Shown here: positions 1 through 7,582 of the stretch, piece after piece
Layout: each line of letters begins with the position of its first letter
Numbering within the stretch: position 1 is the stretch's first letter
Virus record (IMG/VR): IMGVR_UViG_3300032893_000018
Span: 29,898 to 93,897 of that record
Length of the DNA stretch: 64,000 bases
Strand: one strand, 5' to 3'
From: a virus
The notes under the pieces: generated by a model
Databases searched by the model: none
Seen by the model: the letters and a program-made list of their open reading frames with translations, nothing else
What the model was told of the DNA's origin: nothing
Made by a program: the position numbers and the translations under genes

Positions 1-2
1 TC

Positions 3-671
3 GTCGACTCGATCCGGAAGCTCGTGCCCGCTGACATCATGAAGCGCATCCTCGCGGACGGCATCGAGGGCGGCGGAAAGAAGGGGCGCCGCGGCAAGCC
101 CGCCGGAGTCGACGGCATGGGCGGGCGCGCCGCGCAGATCAAGGCCGCGTTGAACGCCGCGTGGATGGATGAGCTTGTGCCGCTGATGGCCGACACCGGT
201 TGCGCGATCCTGATCGTCGCGCGCGAGACGGACGACGATAGCTACGAGGGCGTGAAGGTCGGCGGCGGCAAGGCGCTCGTGTACGAGTCGTCGCTGCGGC
301 TACGCATCGTGCGCCAGCAGCTGTGGGTCGGGCCCGAGGGGAAAAAGAAGTACGTCGGCGAGAAGCACACCGTCGGGATCCACAAGACGAAGGTCGCGGG
401 ACGGATCGAGCCGGTGGTGTACGCGAGCTACTTCACGTCGAACGGCGTGCACGTGCCGGCGGGATTCTGGCCCGAGCGCGACGCGCTCGAGGTCGGGCAG
501 GAGCTCGGCGTGGTCGACCTGAAGGGCAGCTGGTACGGGTTCGACGGCAAGCGGCTCGGCAATGGCGAGGAGGCCGCGGTACAGCGGCTCCTCGACGAGC
601 CGGCGCTCCTCGCCGCCGTGCAGTCGGCGGTGCGTGAAGCAGCACGCCCGGCGGCATCACCGTCGACGTGA
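3..671 (+). CDS. recA: RecA-like recombinase, C-terminal part (5' truncated)
   Basis: The reading frame is open from base 3 and its N-terminal half lies outside the window. The first residues visible, VDSIRKLVP, match the RecA Walker B strand (VDS). After it come an AARxxK-type loop region, a block with GGGKALVYESSLRLRIVR (family: GGxALKFYASxRL), and a C-terminal part with GSWYGFDGKRLGNGEEAA, which corresponds to the RecA GSWYxYxGxxxGQGxxNA motif. RecA/UvsX proteins form filaments on single-stranded DNA and drive strand exchange. It overlaps the next gene by 4 bases and heads a recombination cluster with SbcCD and a resolvase. The family call is firm; whether the missing Walker A is intact cannot be seen. 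Confidence 0.88.
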   Translation, partial: VDSIRKLVPADIMKRILADGIEGGGKKGRRGKPAGVDGMGGRAAQIKAALNAAWMDELVPLMADTGCAILIVARETDDDSYEGVKVGGGKALVYESSLRLRIVRQQLWVGPEGKKKYVGEKHTVGIHKTKVAGRIEPVVYASYFTSNGVHVPAGFWPERDALEVGQELGVVDLKGSWYGFDGKRLGNGEEAAVQRLLDEPALLAAVQSAVREAARPAASPST

Positions 672-1384
672 AGATAGTCGTCACGTCGGATCTGCATCTC
701 GACCACCGCACCGGCGGGTTCGAGCGGTTCGGGGAGATCAAGGTCGCACTGGAGCAGACGGTCGAATGCGCACTCGATGTGCACGCCGACGCTTGGGCGT
801 TCCTCGGCGACCTGACCGACCCCGATCTCGATGAGGGGCTCACGCATCGCGCGATCGCGCTCGCGGTGCAAACCGACGGGCGGCTTCGCGAAGAAGGACT
901 CGCGCCGTGGTGGCTCGTCGGGAACCACGACGTGATCGAGGATGGGCGCCTCAGTCACACGCTGCTGGCGCTCGCCGGCGCGGGTGCAAAGGTGTTCGAT
1001 CGCCCCGACTTTTTCCAACGGGACGACGTGGGCGTGATCGCGCTGCCCTACGCTGCCCTCGCGTACCGGTATGACCCGGCGGCCTACGTCCGGTCGGTCA
1101 CGGAGAAGCACGGCGATCTTCGCCAGTGGTTCGTGATGGGGCACATGACTCGCGTCGACGGTGTCGACGATGGGAGCGAGACGGTCGACATGGCGCGCGG
1201 CGGCGACATGCGGTTCCCAATCGAGGAGGCGCAAAAGCTGCCGCGCGCGGTGCTCGTCAATGGACACTACCACCGGCAGCGCATCGCTCGGCACGTCGGC
1301 GACGTGAACATCCCCGGAAGCCTCGCACGATTGACGCACGGCGAGGAACAGAACGAGCCGGGCTTTTTGATCGTGGAGGTGTGA
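668..1384 (+). CDS. sbcD: SbcD/Mre11-like metallophosphoesterase
   Basis: A 238-residue protein with GTG start inside a GTGA overlap with the RecA stop. All calcineurin-like phosphoesterase metal motifs are visible: DLHLD (residues 8-12), GDLTD (47-51), GNHD (85-88), a GHM near 158 and GHYHR near 195. This is the short form, lacking the long C-terminal cap seen in bacterial SbcD, as in phage T4 gp47 relatives. The family forms a Mn-dependent nuclease with an SbcC/Rad50 ATPase, and an SbcC-like gene follows one gene later, so a phage SbcCD complex acting on DNA ends is likely. The small gene between them is unusual. Confidence 0.9.
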   Translation: MKIVVTSDLHLDHRTGGFERFGEIKVALEQTVECALDVHADAWAFLGDLTDPDLDEGLTHRAIALAVQTDGRLREEGLAPWWLVGNHDVIEDGRLSHTLLALAGAGAKVFDRPDFFQRDDVGVIALPYAALAYRYDPAAYVRSVTEKHGDLRQWFVMGHMTRVDGVDDGSETVDMARGGDMRFPIEEAQKLPRAVLVNGHYHRQRIARHVGDVNIPGSLARLTHGEEQNEPGFLIVEV

Positions 1385-1387
1385 CGG

Positions 1388-1792
1388 ATGCGACGGTCGA
1401 AGGTGACGGCGCGAGCGCCGGTGGTAGATGGATCGATCGAGCGGGTGCCAGTGAAGGGCGCGATGCCGCTTGCGACGGTGACGATGGTTGAAGGCAAGGT
1501 GCCGGTGCCTGCGATGCTCGGGATCGTCCGTGTGATTCCCGAGCCGGGCACGACGACGGCGGCGCGAGCTGCGATCTTGAACGCGCTCAAGCAGGCGGGC
1601 GCCGTCCACGTGTGGTTCGCGCCGCCGTCCGCGGGCGCGCGCGTCGTGCTCGACGAGTCGGTCGCGCCGAGCGCTGCCCGCCGGGAAACCGCGCGCGAGG
1701 CAGTCACGGCGATGCTCAAGGAGGCGGCATCGAGGGATCCGGTGCGGCTCGCCGCCGTGCTGGAGAAGGCGCTCGCGAGGGCGGGGCTTTGA
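1388..1792 (+). CDS. hypothetical protein between sbcD and sbcC
   Basis: A 134-residue protein that I do not recognise. It begins three bases after the sbcD stop and its TGA overlaps the proposed TTG start of the SbcC-like gene, so the three genes are translationally coupled. The N-terminal 40 residues are basic and then beta-like; the C-terminal third (AARRETAREAVTAMLKEAASRD and onward, given here in parts) is predicted by eye to be helical and charged. No cysteine clusters, membrane segment or nucleotide-binding motif is visible. Its position suggests a partner or accessory factor of the SbcCD nuclease, which is inference only. Confidence 0.7.
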   Translation: MRRSKVTARAPVVDGSIERVPVKGAMPLATVTMVEGKVPVPAMLGIVRVIPEPGTTTAARAAILNALKQAGAVHVWFAPPSAGARVVLDESVAPSAARRETAREAVTAMLKEAASRDPVRLAAVLEKALARAGL

Positions 1793-3744
1793 GCGGCGTC
1801 CACTTGGTCGGCCTTCGGCTGACGAACTGGCGGTGCTTCCGTGGTGTGCACGAGCTCGAGCTCGGCCCGGGCGCGTACGCGATCCAGGCGCAGCACGACG
1901 ACGATCGCGACCGATCGAACTGGCTCGGCAAGTCGTCGCTCTTGTGGGCGATCCGGTTCCTGATGACGGGCGACCACCCGGACGCGACTGAGGATGAGTG
2001 GATCGCCCGGGGCGAGACCGTCGGAGGCGTCGACGGGGAGTTCTCCGACGGGACGTTCGTCAGCCGTGAGCGGAAGCTCGGCGACGCCACGCGGCTCCTC
2101 GTGACGCGCCCGATCGACGGTGGCGAGCGACGGCTCGACGGCGACGCGGCGCAGGCGGAGCTCGACGCCTGGCGGTGCATGAACAAGGACGAGGATCTCA
2201 CCACCTGGTGGATCGAGCAGAAGATGTCCGACCGCTTCGTGCGCGAGGACCCCGCGGTGCGCACGCGGATGATCGCGCGATGGCTGGAGCTCGGGCCGAT
2301 CCAGGCGGCGCACGCGCACGCGGCCGAGTGGCTTCGGGACATCGTCAAGGAGCGCGACGCGATCGCGGCGGTGTGCGAGTCGACGGCGGCGCAGGCGGTC
2401 GAGCTGTGGCAGCAGCTGGACGTCGAACCGAAGGACGTCGGCGGGCTCGTTCTCGGGCGCGACGCGCTTCGCCGCGAGGTGAGCGCGCTTCGGGCCTCGG
2501 CGGAAACGGACGCCGAGACGCGCCGCGTGCTTGCGCGAGTGGAGCAGAACAGGCGCGATGCGGAGGAGCACGCGCGGCTGTCCGACGAGCTGGAGGAGGT
2601 GGACGCGACGATCGCCGAGCTGCCGCCTCCCGTTGACGAGTTCCGAGTCGCGGCGGCGGAGCAGGCGGCGGCCGACGCCGCCGCGGTGCTCGCCGAGCGG
2701 GCCCGCGACGAGCAGAGCAAGCGGACGCTCGCGCGCGGTCGATTCGACGGGAAGTGTCCGGTCGGCGGCATCGCATGCCCCGCGACGGCGCAGCTGAACG
2801 CCGACGTCGAGCGCAATGAGCAGCTGCTGCGCGATGCCGCGGAGGCGAAGGCGTTGGCGAGGAAGGCGGCGGACACCGCGCGCGAATCGGTCGCCGCGCT
2901 CGCCGCTGAGCGGAACCGTCTGTCGCAGCTGGAGTTCCGTCGCGAGAAGGTCGTCGTCGCGCTCGCGCGCGTGGAGGCTGGCGCGAAGGCGCACGCGCGC
3001 GCCGCGCAGGTGACGCGCGAGGATCCGGACGCGGCGACCAAGCTGTGGGAGGCGCAGCAGAAGCTCGACAAGCTCGAGAAGGACGCCGCGATGATCGAGC
3101 GGCTGCAGAAGACGCTGCTCGAGAAGAACGCGCGGCTGCAGGACATGGCGCCCGACGTGCAGGCGCACTGCGAGGCCGTCGCGATCCTCGGGCGCGCGGG
3201 CGTGCAGCGGCGGCTCGCCGAGGGTCTCCTCGCGTCGATTGCGGACGACGTGAACCGGTCGCTCGCCGACTGCGGCGTCGCGCTCCACGTGCGGTTCGAG
3301 TGGGCGCGCGAGACCGACAAGCTCGCCGACGCCTGCGGGCAATGCGGCGCGCCGTTCCCGGCCTCGCGCAAGGTGCGACTGTGTGCGACGTGCGGCGGCG
3401 CGCGCGGGAACAAGCTCGACGAGAAGCTCCGCGTGGTGATGTCGGATCGGTCGGGCGGCGCCGACGACCTCGTCGGGCTCGCGACGTGCCTCGCCGGGGG
3501 CGCGTGGCTCCGCGCGCGCCGCGGGTCGCCGTGGTCGATCGCGTGCATCGACGAGGCGTTCGCGCACGTCGACCTCGCGAACCGGCGCGCGATGGGCCGT
3601 CACCTGCTGTCGCTGCTCTCCGGCGAGCACGGATACGACCAGGCGTTCGTCACGGCGCACGACACGGTGACGCTCGCGTCGCTCCCCCGTCGCATCCTGA
3701 TCGAGGCGGGGGCTTCCGGATCGCGCGTCCGCGTGGTGGGGTAG
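1789..3744 (+). CDS. sbcC: SbcC/Rad50-like ATPase with zinc ribbon
   Basis: TTG start at 1789 (TTGA overlap with the previous stop) gives 651 residues beginning LSGVHLVGLRLTNWRCF, the typical Rad50/SbcC N-terminus. A P-loop variant, NWLGKSS, is at residues 44-50. Two charged coiled-coil arms flank a cysteine pair C323/C330 (CPVGGIAC), which stands where a zinc hook would be but with wider spacing than CxxC. A separate CxxC-CxxC zinc ribbon sits at 516-535. The end carries a signature-like SGGADDLVGLA and Walker B IACIDEAFAHVD (D588, E589). Expected role: ATP-dependent arm of the SbcCD end-processing nuclease. The much longer upstream extension of the frame is read-through of the previous gene. 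Arms are short compared with bacterial SbcC. Confidence 0.88.
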   Translation: MSGVHLVGLRLTNWRCFRGVHELELGPGAYAIQAQHDDDRDRSNWLGKSSLLWAIRFLMTGDHPDATEDEWIARGETVGGVDGEFSDGTFVSRERKLGDATRLLVTRPIDGGERRLDGDAAQAELDAWRCMNKDEDLTTWWIEQKMSDRFVREDPAVRTRMIARWLELGPIQAAHAHAAEWLRDIVKERDAIAAVCESTAAQAVELWQQLDVEPKDVGGLVLGRDALRREVSALRASAETDAETRRVLARVEQNRRDAEEHARLSDELEEVDATIAELPPPVDEFRVAAAEQAAADAAAVLAERARDEQSKRTLARGRFDGKCPVGGIACPATAQLNADVERNEQLLRDAAEAKALARKAADTARESVAALAAERNRLSQLEFRREKVVVALARVEAGAKAHARAAQVTREDPDAATKLWEAQQKLDKLEKDAAMIERLQKTLLEKNARLQDMAPDVQAHCEAVAILGRAGVQRRLAEGLLASIADDVNRSLADCGVALHVRFEWARETDKLADACGQCGAPFPASRKVRLCATCGGARGNKLDEKLRVVMSDRSGGADDLVGLATCLAGGAWLRARRGSPWSIACIDEAFAHVDLANRRAMGRHLLSLLSGEHGYDQAFVTAHDTVTLASLPRRILIEAGASGSRVRVVG

Positions 3745-3748
3745 CACC

Positions 3749-4300
3749 GTGCGCGCGCGGAAGCAGATCGACCCGTCGAAGGTGGTCGTGCTCGGCGTTG
3801 ATCTGTCGCTCGCTGGCACAGGGCTCGTCGCGTTGCCCGCGACGTGGGGAGGCAAGTGGAAGCGCGTCGTAGTGCACACGGTGAAGATCCCGATCCCGAC
3901 GCATGCGACGGAGGGCGAGCGTGTCTCGCGGCTCGGCAAGATCGTGATGGAGGTGCTCGCGTTCGCACGCGACAACCGATGCACGCACGGCGTCGTGTTG
4001 AACTACGCATTCAGCAAGTCGAACAAGGCGCACTGGCTCGGCGAGCTCGGCGGCGTCGTGAAGCTGATGATGCGCGACCACCGGGGACTGCTGCTGCAGC
4101 CGGTCGCCGAGAGCGCCGCTCGTTCGCTGATCGTCGGCAAGCTGCCCCGCGCCGACGTGAAGGTTCTCGTGCGCGCGGAGCTGACCCGGATGGGCATGCC
4201 CGCGGCGTGGTCGCTGGACGAGGGCGACGCGTTCGTCGCGGCGAACTGGGGGCTGTTCGAGTCGGGGGCCCCGGGGGCCCTGGTTCACGCCGCCGCGTGA
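3749..4300 (+). CDS. RuvC-like Holliday junction resolvase, one acidic residue replaced
   Basis: A 183-residue RNase H-fold protein, GTG start five bases after sbcC. It begins with a strand VVVLGVDLSLAGTGLVAL containing the first catalytic Asp (D18) and ends with DEGDAFVAANWG (D157, D160), the usual last RuvC motif. The middle strand reads HGVVLNYAFSKSNKAHWLGELGGVVK; phage RuvC proteins normally have Glu where N85 stands, so one metal ligand seems lost or supplied by another residue. Family role: cutting branched recombination intermediates, in line with the RecA-SbcCD neighbours. It could be active with altered chemistry or act as a binding protein. Confidence 0.78.
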   Translation: MRARKQIDPSKVVVLGVDLSLAGTGLVALPATWGGKWKRVVVHTVKIPIPTHATEGERVSRLGKIVMEVLAFARDNRCTHGVVLNYAFSKSNKAHWLGELGGVVKLMMRDHRGLLLQPVAESAARSLIVGKLPRADVKVLVRAELTRMGMPAAWSLDEGDAFVAANWGLFESGAPGALVHAAA

Positions 4301-4332
4301 TTCCCGCGGGTTCGTGGCCCCGGCGGAAAAGG

Positions 4333-4362
4333 TTGCAATGATGGGCCATCATGGCCTATCCT
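4333..4362 (+). promoter_or_regulatory. Promoter of the cas12-like gene with a palindromic operator
   Basis: TTGCAA (4333-4338) and TATCCT (4357-4362) are separated by 18 bases, a good sigma-70 type promoter and the clearest one in the window. The spacer contains the perfect 13-base palindrome GGCCATCATGGCC (4344-4356), ending next to the -10 box, as an operator would. Transcription would start near 4369, which places the upstream ATG at 4351 outside the message and supports translation from ATG 4408 (GGAG at 4399-4402). No repressor gene for this site is recognised. Confidence 0.6.
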
Positions 4363-4407
4363 TTGGGTGTCCGGTCGACGGTCGGCCGCAAAGGACATGG
4401 AGATCAA

Positions 4408-6063
4408 ATGCTGACTCTTTCTCGACCAGCTCTGATCGAATCAGACGAAGAACGACTGTTGCGTGAGTGTGCCTCGGCGTGCTGGACCTATCACCGATTG
4501 CTCGACTTCGAGGAGCAGCACCAGCGTGTGCTCGACGAGGTCGCGAACACCATCGCCCCCGGCATCGTTAGAGTCGGTCGCATTCTTGCGCGGCTAGCGC
4601 GACGAGCACGACGCGCGGAGCGCACGACGAAGGGGCAATGGGCGCCGAACCCGAGACCGGAACTCGCCGCCGGGTTGCGCCTGCGCTTGGACTCGATGCG
4701 CGCGGCGCGCAACGCAGATCCGCGTTGGGCCGTGGCGCTAGGCTGGGCCGACGAGCAAGTGGGAGAGCCGAAGTCCGTGCGTCGGCGTCGTGCGAAGCCC
4801 GTCGACAAGATCAAGCGTCGCAAGACGGAGACCGATGAAGCTTTTGCCAAGCGCCTCGCGCTGCTCTCGCAAGACGAGAGCGACGAGCACTACGCCAAAA
4901 AGCTCGAGGTCATTCCGCGAGACACTCGTCGCGACGCGTATCGCAAAGAGCTCTACGGGCAGCGCCGCATCTACTGGGGCACGTGGAACGCTCTCGTGCG
5001 GAGCGTCGACCAGGCGCGGAAGGACGTGATCGGCCAGCGTGCGCGAGGGATGCCGGCGGAGATCCGGCGCCCGAAGTTCCGCGACCCGGTTTCTCTTTCG
5101 GCGGACGCTGGCGGTTTCCGAATAGTCGAGCGCGGCTCGCCGTGGTGGACGCTGGAGCTCCGCATCGGGGTGAGCGACGGATGGGTCCGGTTCCGCGCAA
5201 AATGCGGTAACTGGCACGCTGTCCCGGCGGACGCGGCGTTCCGCACGCTCAAGCTCACGCGGCGCAGGGATGGTGAGCGCTGGACGTATTCGGTGAGCCT
5301 AACGATCGACATGGAAAAGTCGACGGCGCAGCGAGCAGAGTCGCGGGTCGTAGCGTTCGACTGGGGCCACCGTGAGCACGGGCATGACCGAGCATCCGAT
5401 GGGATCCGGGTTTTCACATGGCTCGGCGACGATGGCGAGCAAGGCGAAGTTCTGATCCCATCCGAGTGTCGCGCCGCCCTCGACGAGATCGACGGGCTGA
5501 AGAGCCGCCTGGACACGACCTACGATGCGAGACGGACGACGCTCGCTCGCCTTCATCGAAACAGGTACCTGTATCGGCGCGCGCTGATGCGGTCCGGCGT
5601 GCGGACCGCTGAGGAAACGGACTGGCTCCGATGGGAGATGCGGTACGAGCGTCGAATCATGGCGCGGCGAAAGAGGATCGTGAACCTCCGTCGAGAGATC
5701 TACCTCACTGCCGTCCGGGAGCTGCGGGCCCGCTACGCGATCTTCGCGTTCGAGGCCGAGTCGGTACCGCAGATCAAGAAGAAGCAGAAGGACGAGGAGC
5801 GGAAACGTCGGCAGCGGAGCAACCGCGACCTCGCGGCGAGGTACGAGTTCACTTCGATTTGCGAGCGGTCAGGTGCCACGATTATCTCGGTACCCGCTCG
5901 CAAATCGACGAAGGAGTGTCCAGATTGCGGGCAACTCACCGAAAACGGTCCTGAATTGCTCATTGCCTGCCCGGGTTGTGGGCGTATTCGGGACAAGGAC
6001 CGAGGTGCGTCACGTGTCATCCTGGGCCGGGCGAAGGAGGCGCTCGCAAACCGTGCTGCATGA
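4408..6063 (+). CDS. Compact Cas12/TnpB-family RuvC nuclease (type V CRISPR effector, subtype unassigned)
   Basis: Start ATG 4408 has GGAG five bases upstream and gives 551 residues; an in-frame ATG at 4351 would add 19 but lies upstream of the likely transcription start. Counting from 4408, RuvC-I is VVAFDWGHREHG (Asp at 318), RuvC-II is AIFAFEAESVPQI (Glu at 449), and RuvC-III is RDKDRGASRVIL (Asp at 529), equivalent to TnpB DRDxNAAxNIL with Asn changed to Gly. A zinc ribbon CPDC...CPGC (504-524) sits between II and III as in TnpB/Cas12. The first ~300 residues are basic and helical, as in Cas12 recognition lobes. A CRISPR array begins 31 bases after the stop, which argues for a CRISPR effector rather than a transposon TnpB. 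All three acidic positions are kept, so DNA cleavage is expected. Bases are less GC-rich than neighbours, suggesting acquisition. It could belong to a known V-U, Cas12f, m or n group; I cannot assign it. Confidence 0.85.
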   Translation: MLTLSRPALIESDEERLLRECASACWTYHRLLDFEEQHQRVLDEVANTIAPGIVRVGRILARLARRARRAERTTKGQWAPNPRPELAAGLRLRLDSMRAARNADPRWAVALGWADEQVGEPKSVRRRRAKPVDKIKRRKTETDEAFAKRLALLSQDESDEHYAKKLEVIPRDTRRDAYRKELYGQRRIYWGTWNALVRSVDQARKDVIGQRARGMPAEIRRPKFRDPVSLSADAGGFRIVERGSPWWTLELRIGVSDGWVRFRAKCGNWHAVPADAAFRTLKLTRRRDGERWTYSVSLTIDMEKSTAQRAESRVVAFDWGHREHGHDRASDGIRVFTWLGDDGEQGEVLIPSECRAALDEIDGLKSRLDTTYDARRTTLARLHRNRYLYRRALMRSGVRTAEETDWLRWEMRYERRIMARRKRIVNLRREIYLTAVRELRARYAIFAFEAESVPQIKKKQKDEERKRRQRSNRDLAARYEFTSICERSGATIISVPARKSTKECPDCGQLTENGPELLIACPGCGRIRDKDRGASRVILGRAKEALANRAA

Positions 6064-6094
6064 ATCCGAGATCATTGGGGTCGTCCGGATGTCC

Positions 6095-7179
6095 CCATCA
6101 ACAGCCGCGCGAGGCTTCGAGTATCGCGACAGCATGAACACCGACGGTGTTGCGACGTTCGAGCCGTCCATCAACAGCCGCGCGAGGCTTCGAGTATCGC
6201 GACCCCGAGCACGACGAGAACTCGTCGGGCCATCAACAGCCGCGCGAGGCTTCGAGTATCGCGACGACCGATGACGGCGAGGCAGTTGTCGCGCCCGACG
6301 AACCATCAACAGCCGCGCGAGGCTTCGAGTATCGCGACAGCTCTCCGAGTACCCCACGTCTTGGGACTTCTACGAATCCATCAACAGCCGCGCGAGGCTT
6401 CGAGTATCGCGACGCGTCGCTGCGGCGTCGGCGGGTCACGCGAGCTCCCCCATCAACAGCCGCGCGAGGCTTCGAGTATCGCGACAAGACCCGGCGAACC
6501 CCACCGGCAACGACCTGTCCGCCATCAACAGCCGCGCGAGGCTTCGAGTATCGCGACAAGTAGAACACGATCGCTCCGACCACGGTCACGACGAGCTGCC
6601 ATCAACAGCCGCGCGAGGCTTCGAGTATCGCGACGCATCAAAGAGCGTGAGTGGTACGGGGCCGTCGATCGCGGGCCATCAACAGCCGCGCGAGGCTTCG
6701 AGTATCGCGACATGTTCTCGACCCTTTCGACCTGCTCGCGTCCCGCCCCATGCCGCCATCAACAGCCGCGCGAGGCTTCGAGTATCGCGACGCGGCACGC
6801 CTCCGGGACATCGCGGACCGCGCGCCGCCATCAACAGCCGCGCGAGGCTTCTTCGAGTATCGCGACGAGTCGGCACTGCACCGCGCGCCGCACGAGGTCG
6901 GCCATCAACAGCCGCGAAGGGCTTCGAATACTTCGACCGTCGAGCACGCGGACCGGTCTCCCGCCATCAACAGCCGCGAAGGGCTTCGAATACTTCGACC
7001 ATGGACGATCCGGGAGCGAGCGGCGGCGTACGCACACAAATAACAGCCGCGACGGGCTTCGAATACTTCGACCCCCACACGAGCAGCCATCAATAGCCGC
7101 GAAGGGCTTCGAATACTTCGACCGGTGGTAGCTGCCTGCCGCTTTATCAACAGCTGCTAGGGGCTTCGAGTACCTAGAC
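6095..7179 (+). CRISPR. CRISPR array, 16 repeats of 36 bases, three repeat versions
   Basis: Repeats start at 6095, 6168, 6230, 6303, 6378, 6450, 6522, 6599, 6676, 6756, 6828, 6902, 6964, 7037, 7087 and 7144. The first ten are identical (CCATCAACAGCCGCGCGAGG, then CTTCGAGTATCGCGAC); the eleventh has a CTT duplication (39 bases). Repeats 12, 13 and 15 form a second version (GCGAAGGG and ATACTTCGAC), 14 is a damaged copy of it, and 16 a third version. Spacers are 37, 26, 37, 39, 36, 36, 41, 41, 44, 36, 35, 26, 37, 14 and 21 bases, more variable than in most arrays. Each repeat has a 5-bp stem (positions 14-18 with 30-34) and ends in GAC, like Cas12j-type repeats. Degeneration at the far end marks it as the old end, so the side next to the nuclease gene would be the leader side. 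No promoter inside the 31-base gap is seen; read-through from the nuclease gene is likely. Confidence 0.95.
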
Positions 7180-7249
7180 GAGAGGATGTAGATGCGCGGC
7201 AATAACGGGCGATGGCAAAGCGAAAGCTCCGAGGCAAGCTGAAAAAACT

Positions 7250-7582
7250 TTGGACCACGAGCGGCAAGCACATCAATTCCAATTCGACGAGTTCTCCGAA
7301 CGGGAGCGCAAGCTCAACGAGCTGCCCATGCACGTGAAGGTGCTGCAGAAGGCTCTCGGCGAAGCGCATCAGGAGATCGCGAAGCTTCGTCGTGTAGCGG
7401 ACAAGAACAAATTCAGATTCGATGACGACGAGGACAGGGTGGGCGAAGTCGTGAACCAGGTCACGATGTATTTAGCGGCCATTGGTGCTCGCGTGAATTT
7501 GGAGGTCGAATTCGCCTCGGGGCGCAGGAACTCCTTCGAACTGCAAAACAGCCTCCTGCGCGATTTCTTGGGGATTCGATGA
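7250..7582 (+). CDS. hypothetical protein inserted inside the CRISPR array
   Basis: TTG start at 7250 gives 110 residues, charged and largely helical (a heptad-like stretch VKVLQKALGEAHQEIAKLRR), then GARVNLEVEFASGRR. I do not recognise it. It lies between repeat 16 and a detached repeat at 7596. A 9-base direct repeat GAGAGGATG flanks the segment (7180-7188 and 7581-7589), so the gene may have entered the array as a cassette. The start is uncertain: the frame is open from 7178 but offers no ATG or GTG, and the nearest purine-rich site (GAGG 7231) is 15 bases away. Its stop overlaps the next possible start in ATGA. Confidence 0.55.
   Translation: MDHERQAHQFQFDEFSERERKLNELPMHVKVLQKALGEAHQEIAKLRRVADKNKFRFDDDEDRVGEVVNQVTMYLAAIGARVNLEVEFASGRRNSFELQNSLLRDFLGIR

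Noticed and set aside
1267-3984. Long minus-strand open frame (905 codons) opposite the SbcC region, and many like it elsewhere
   Set aside because: Typical of GC-rich DNA: composition is Arg/Pro/Ala-rich with no domains, and the plus strand holds clear genes with motifs. Only two minus-strand frames (23062-23913 and 38345-38668) read like proteins.
4351-4407. Upstream ATG 4351 as start of the Cas12-like gene
   Set aside because: It overlaps the palindrome and lies upstream of the predicted transcript start; ATG 4408 has a well-placed GGAG.
4301-6094. tracrRNA-like anti-repeat near the nuclease gene
   Set aside because: I looked for complements of the repeat (CGCGGCTGTTGATGG and parts) in the flanks and found none by eye; the repeat's own hairpin makes one unnecessary.
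6147-7131. Open frames running through the CRISPR array
   Set aside because: They are translations of the repeats (recurring blocks such as STAARGFEYRD) and exist in several frames and both strands, so they are not genes.
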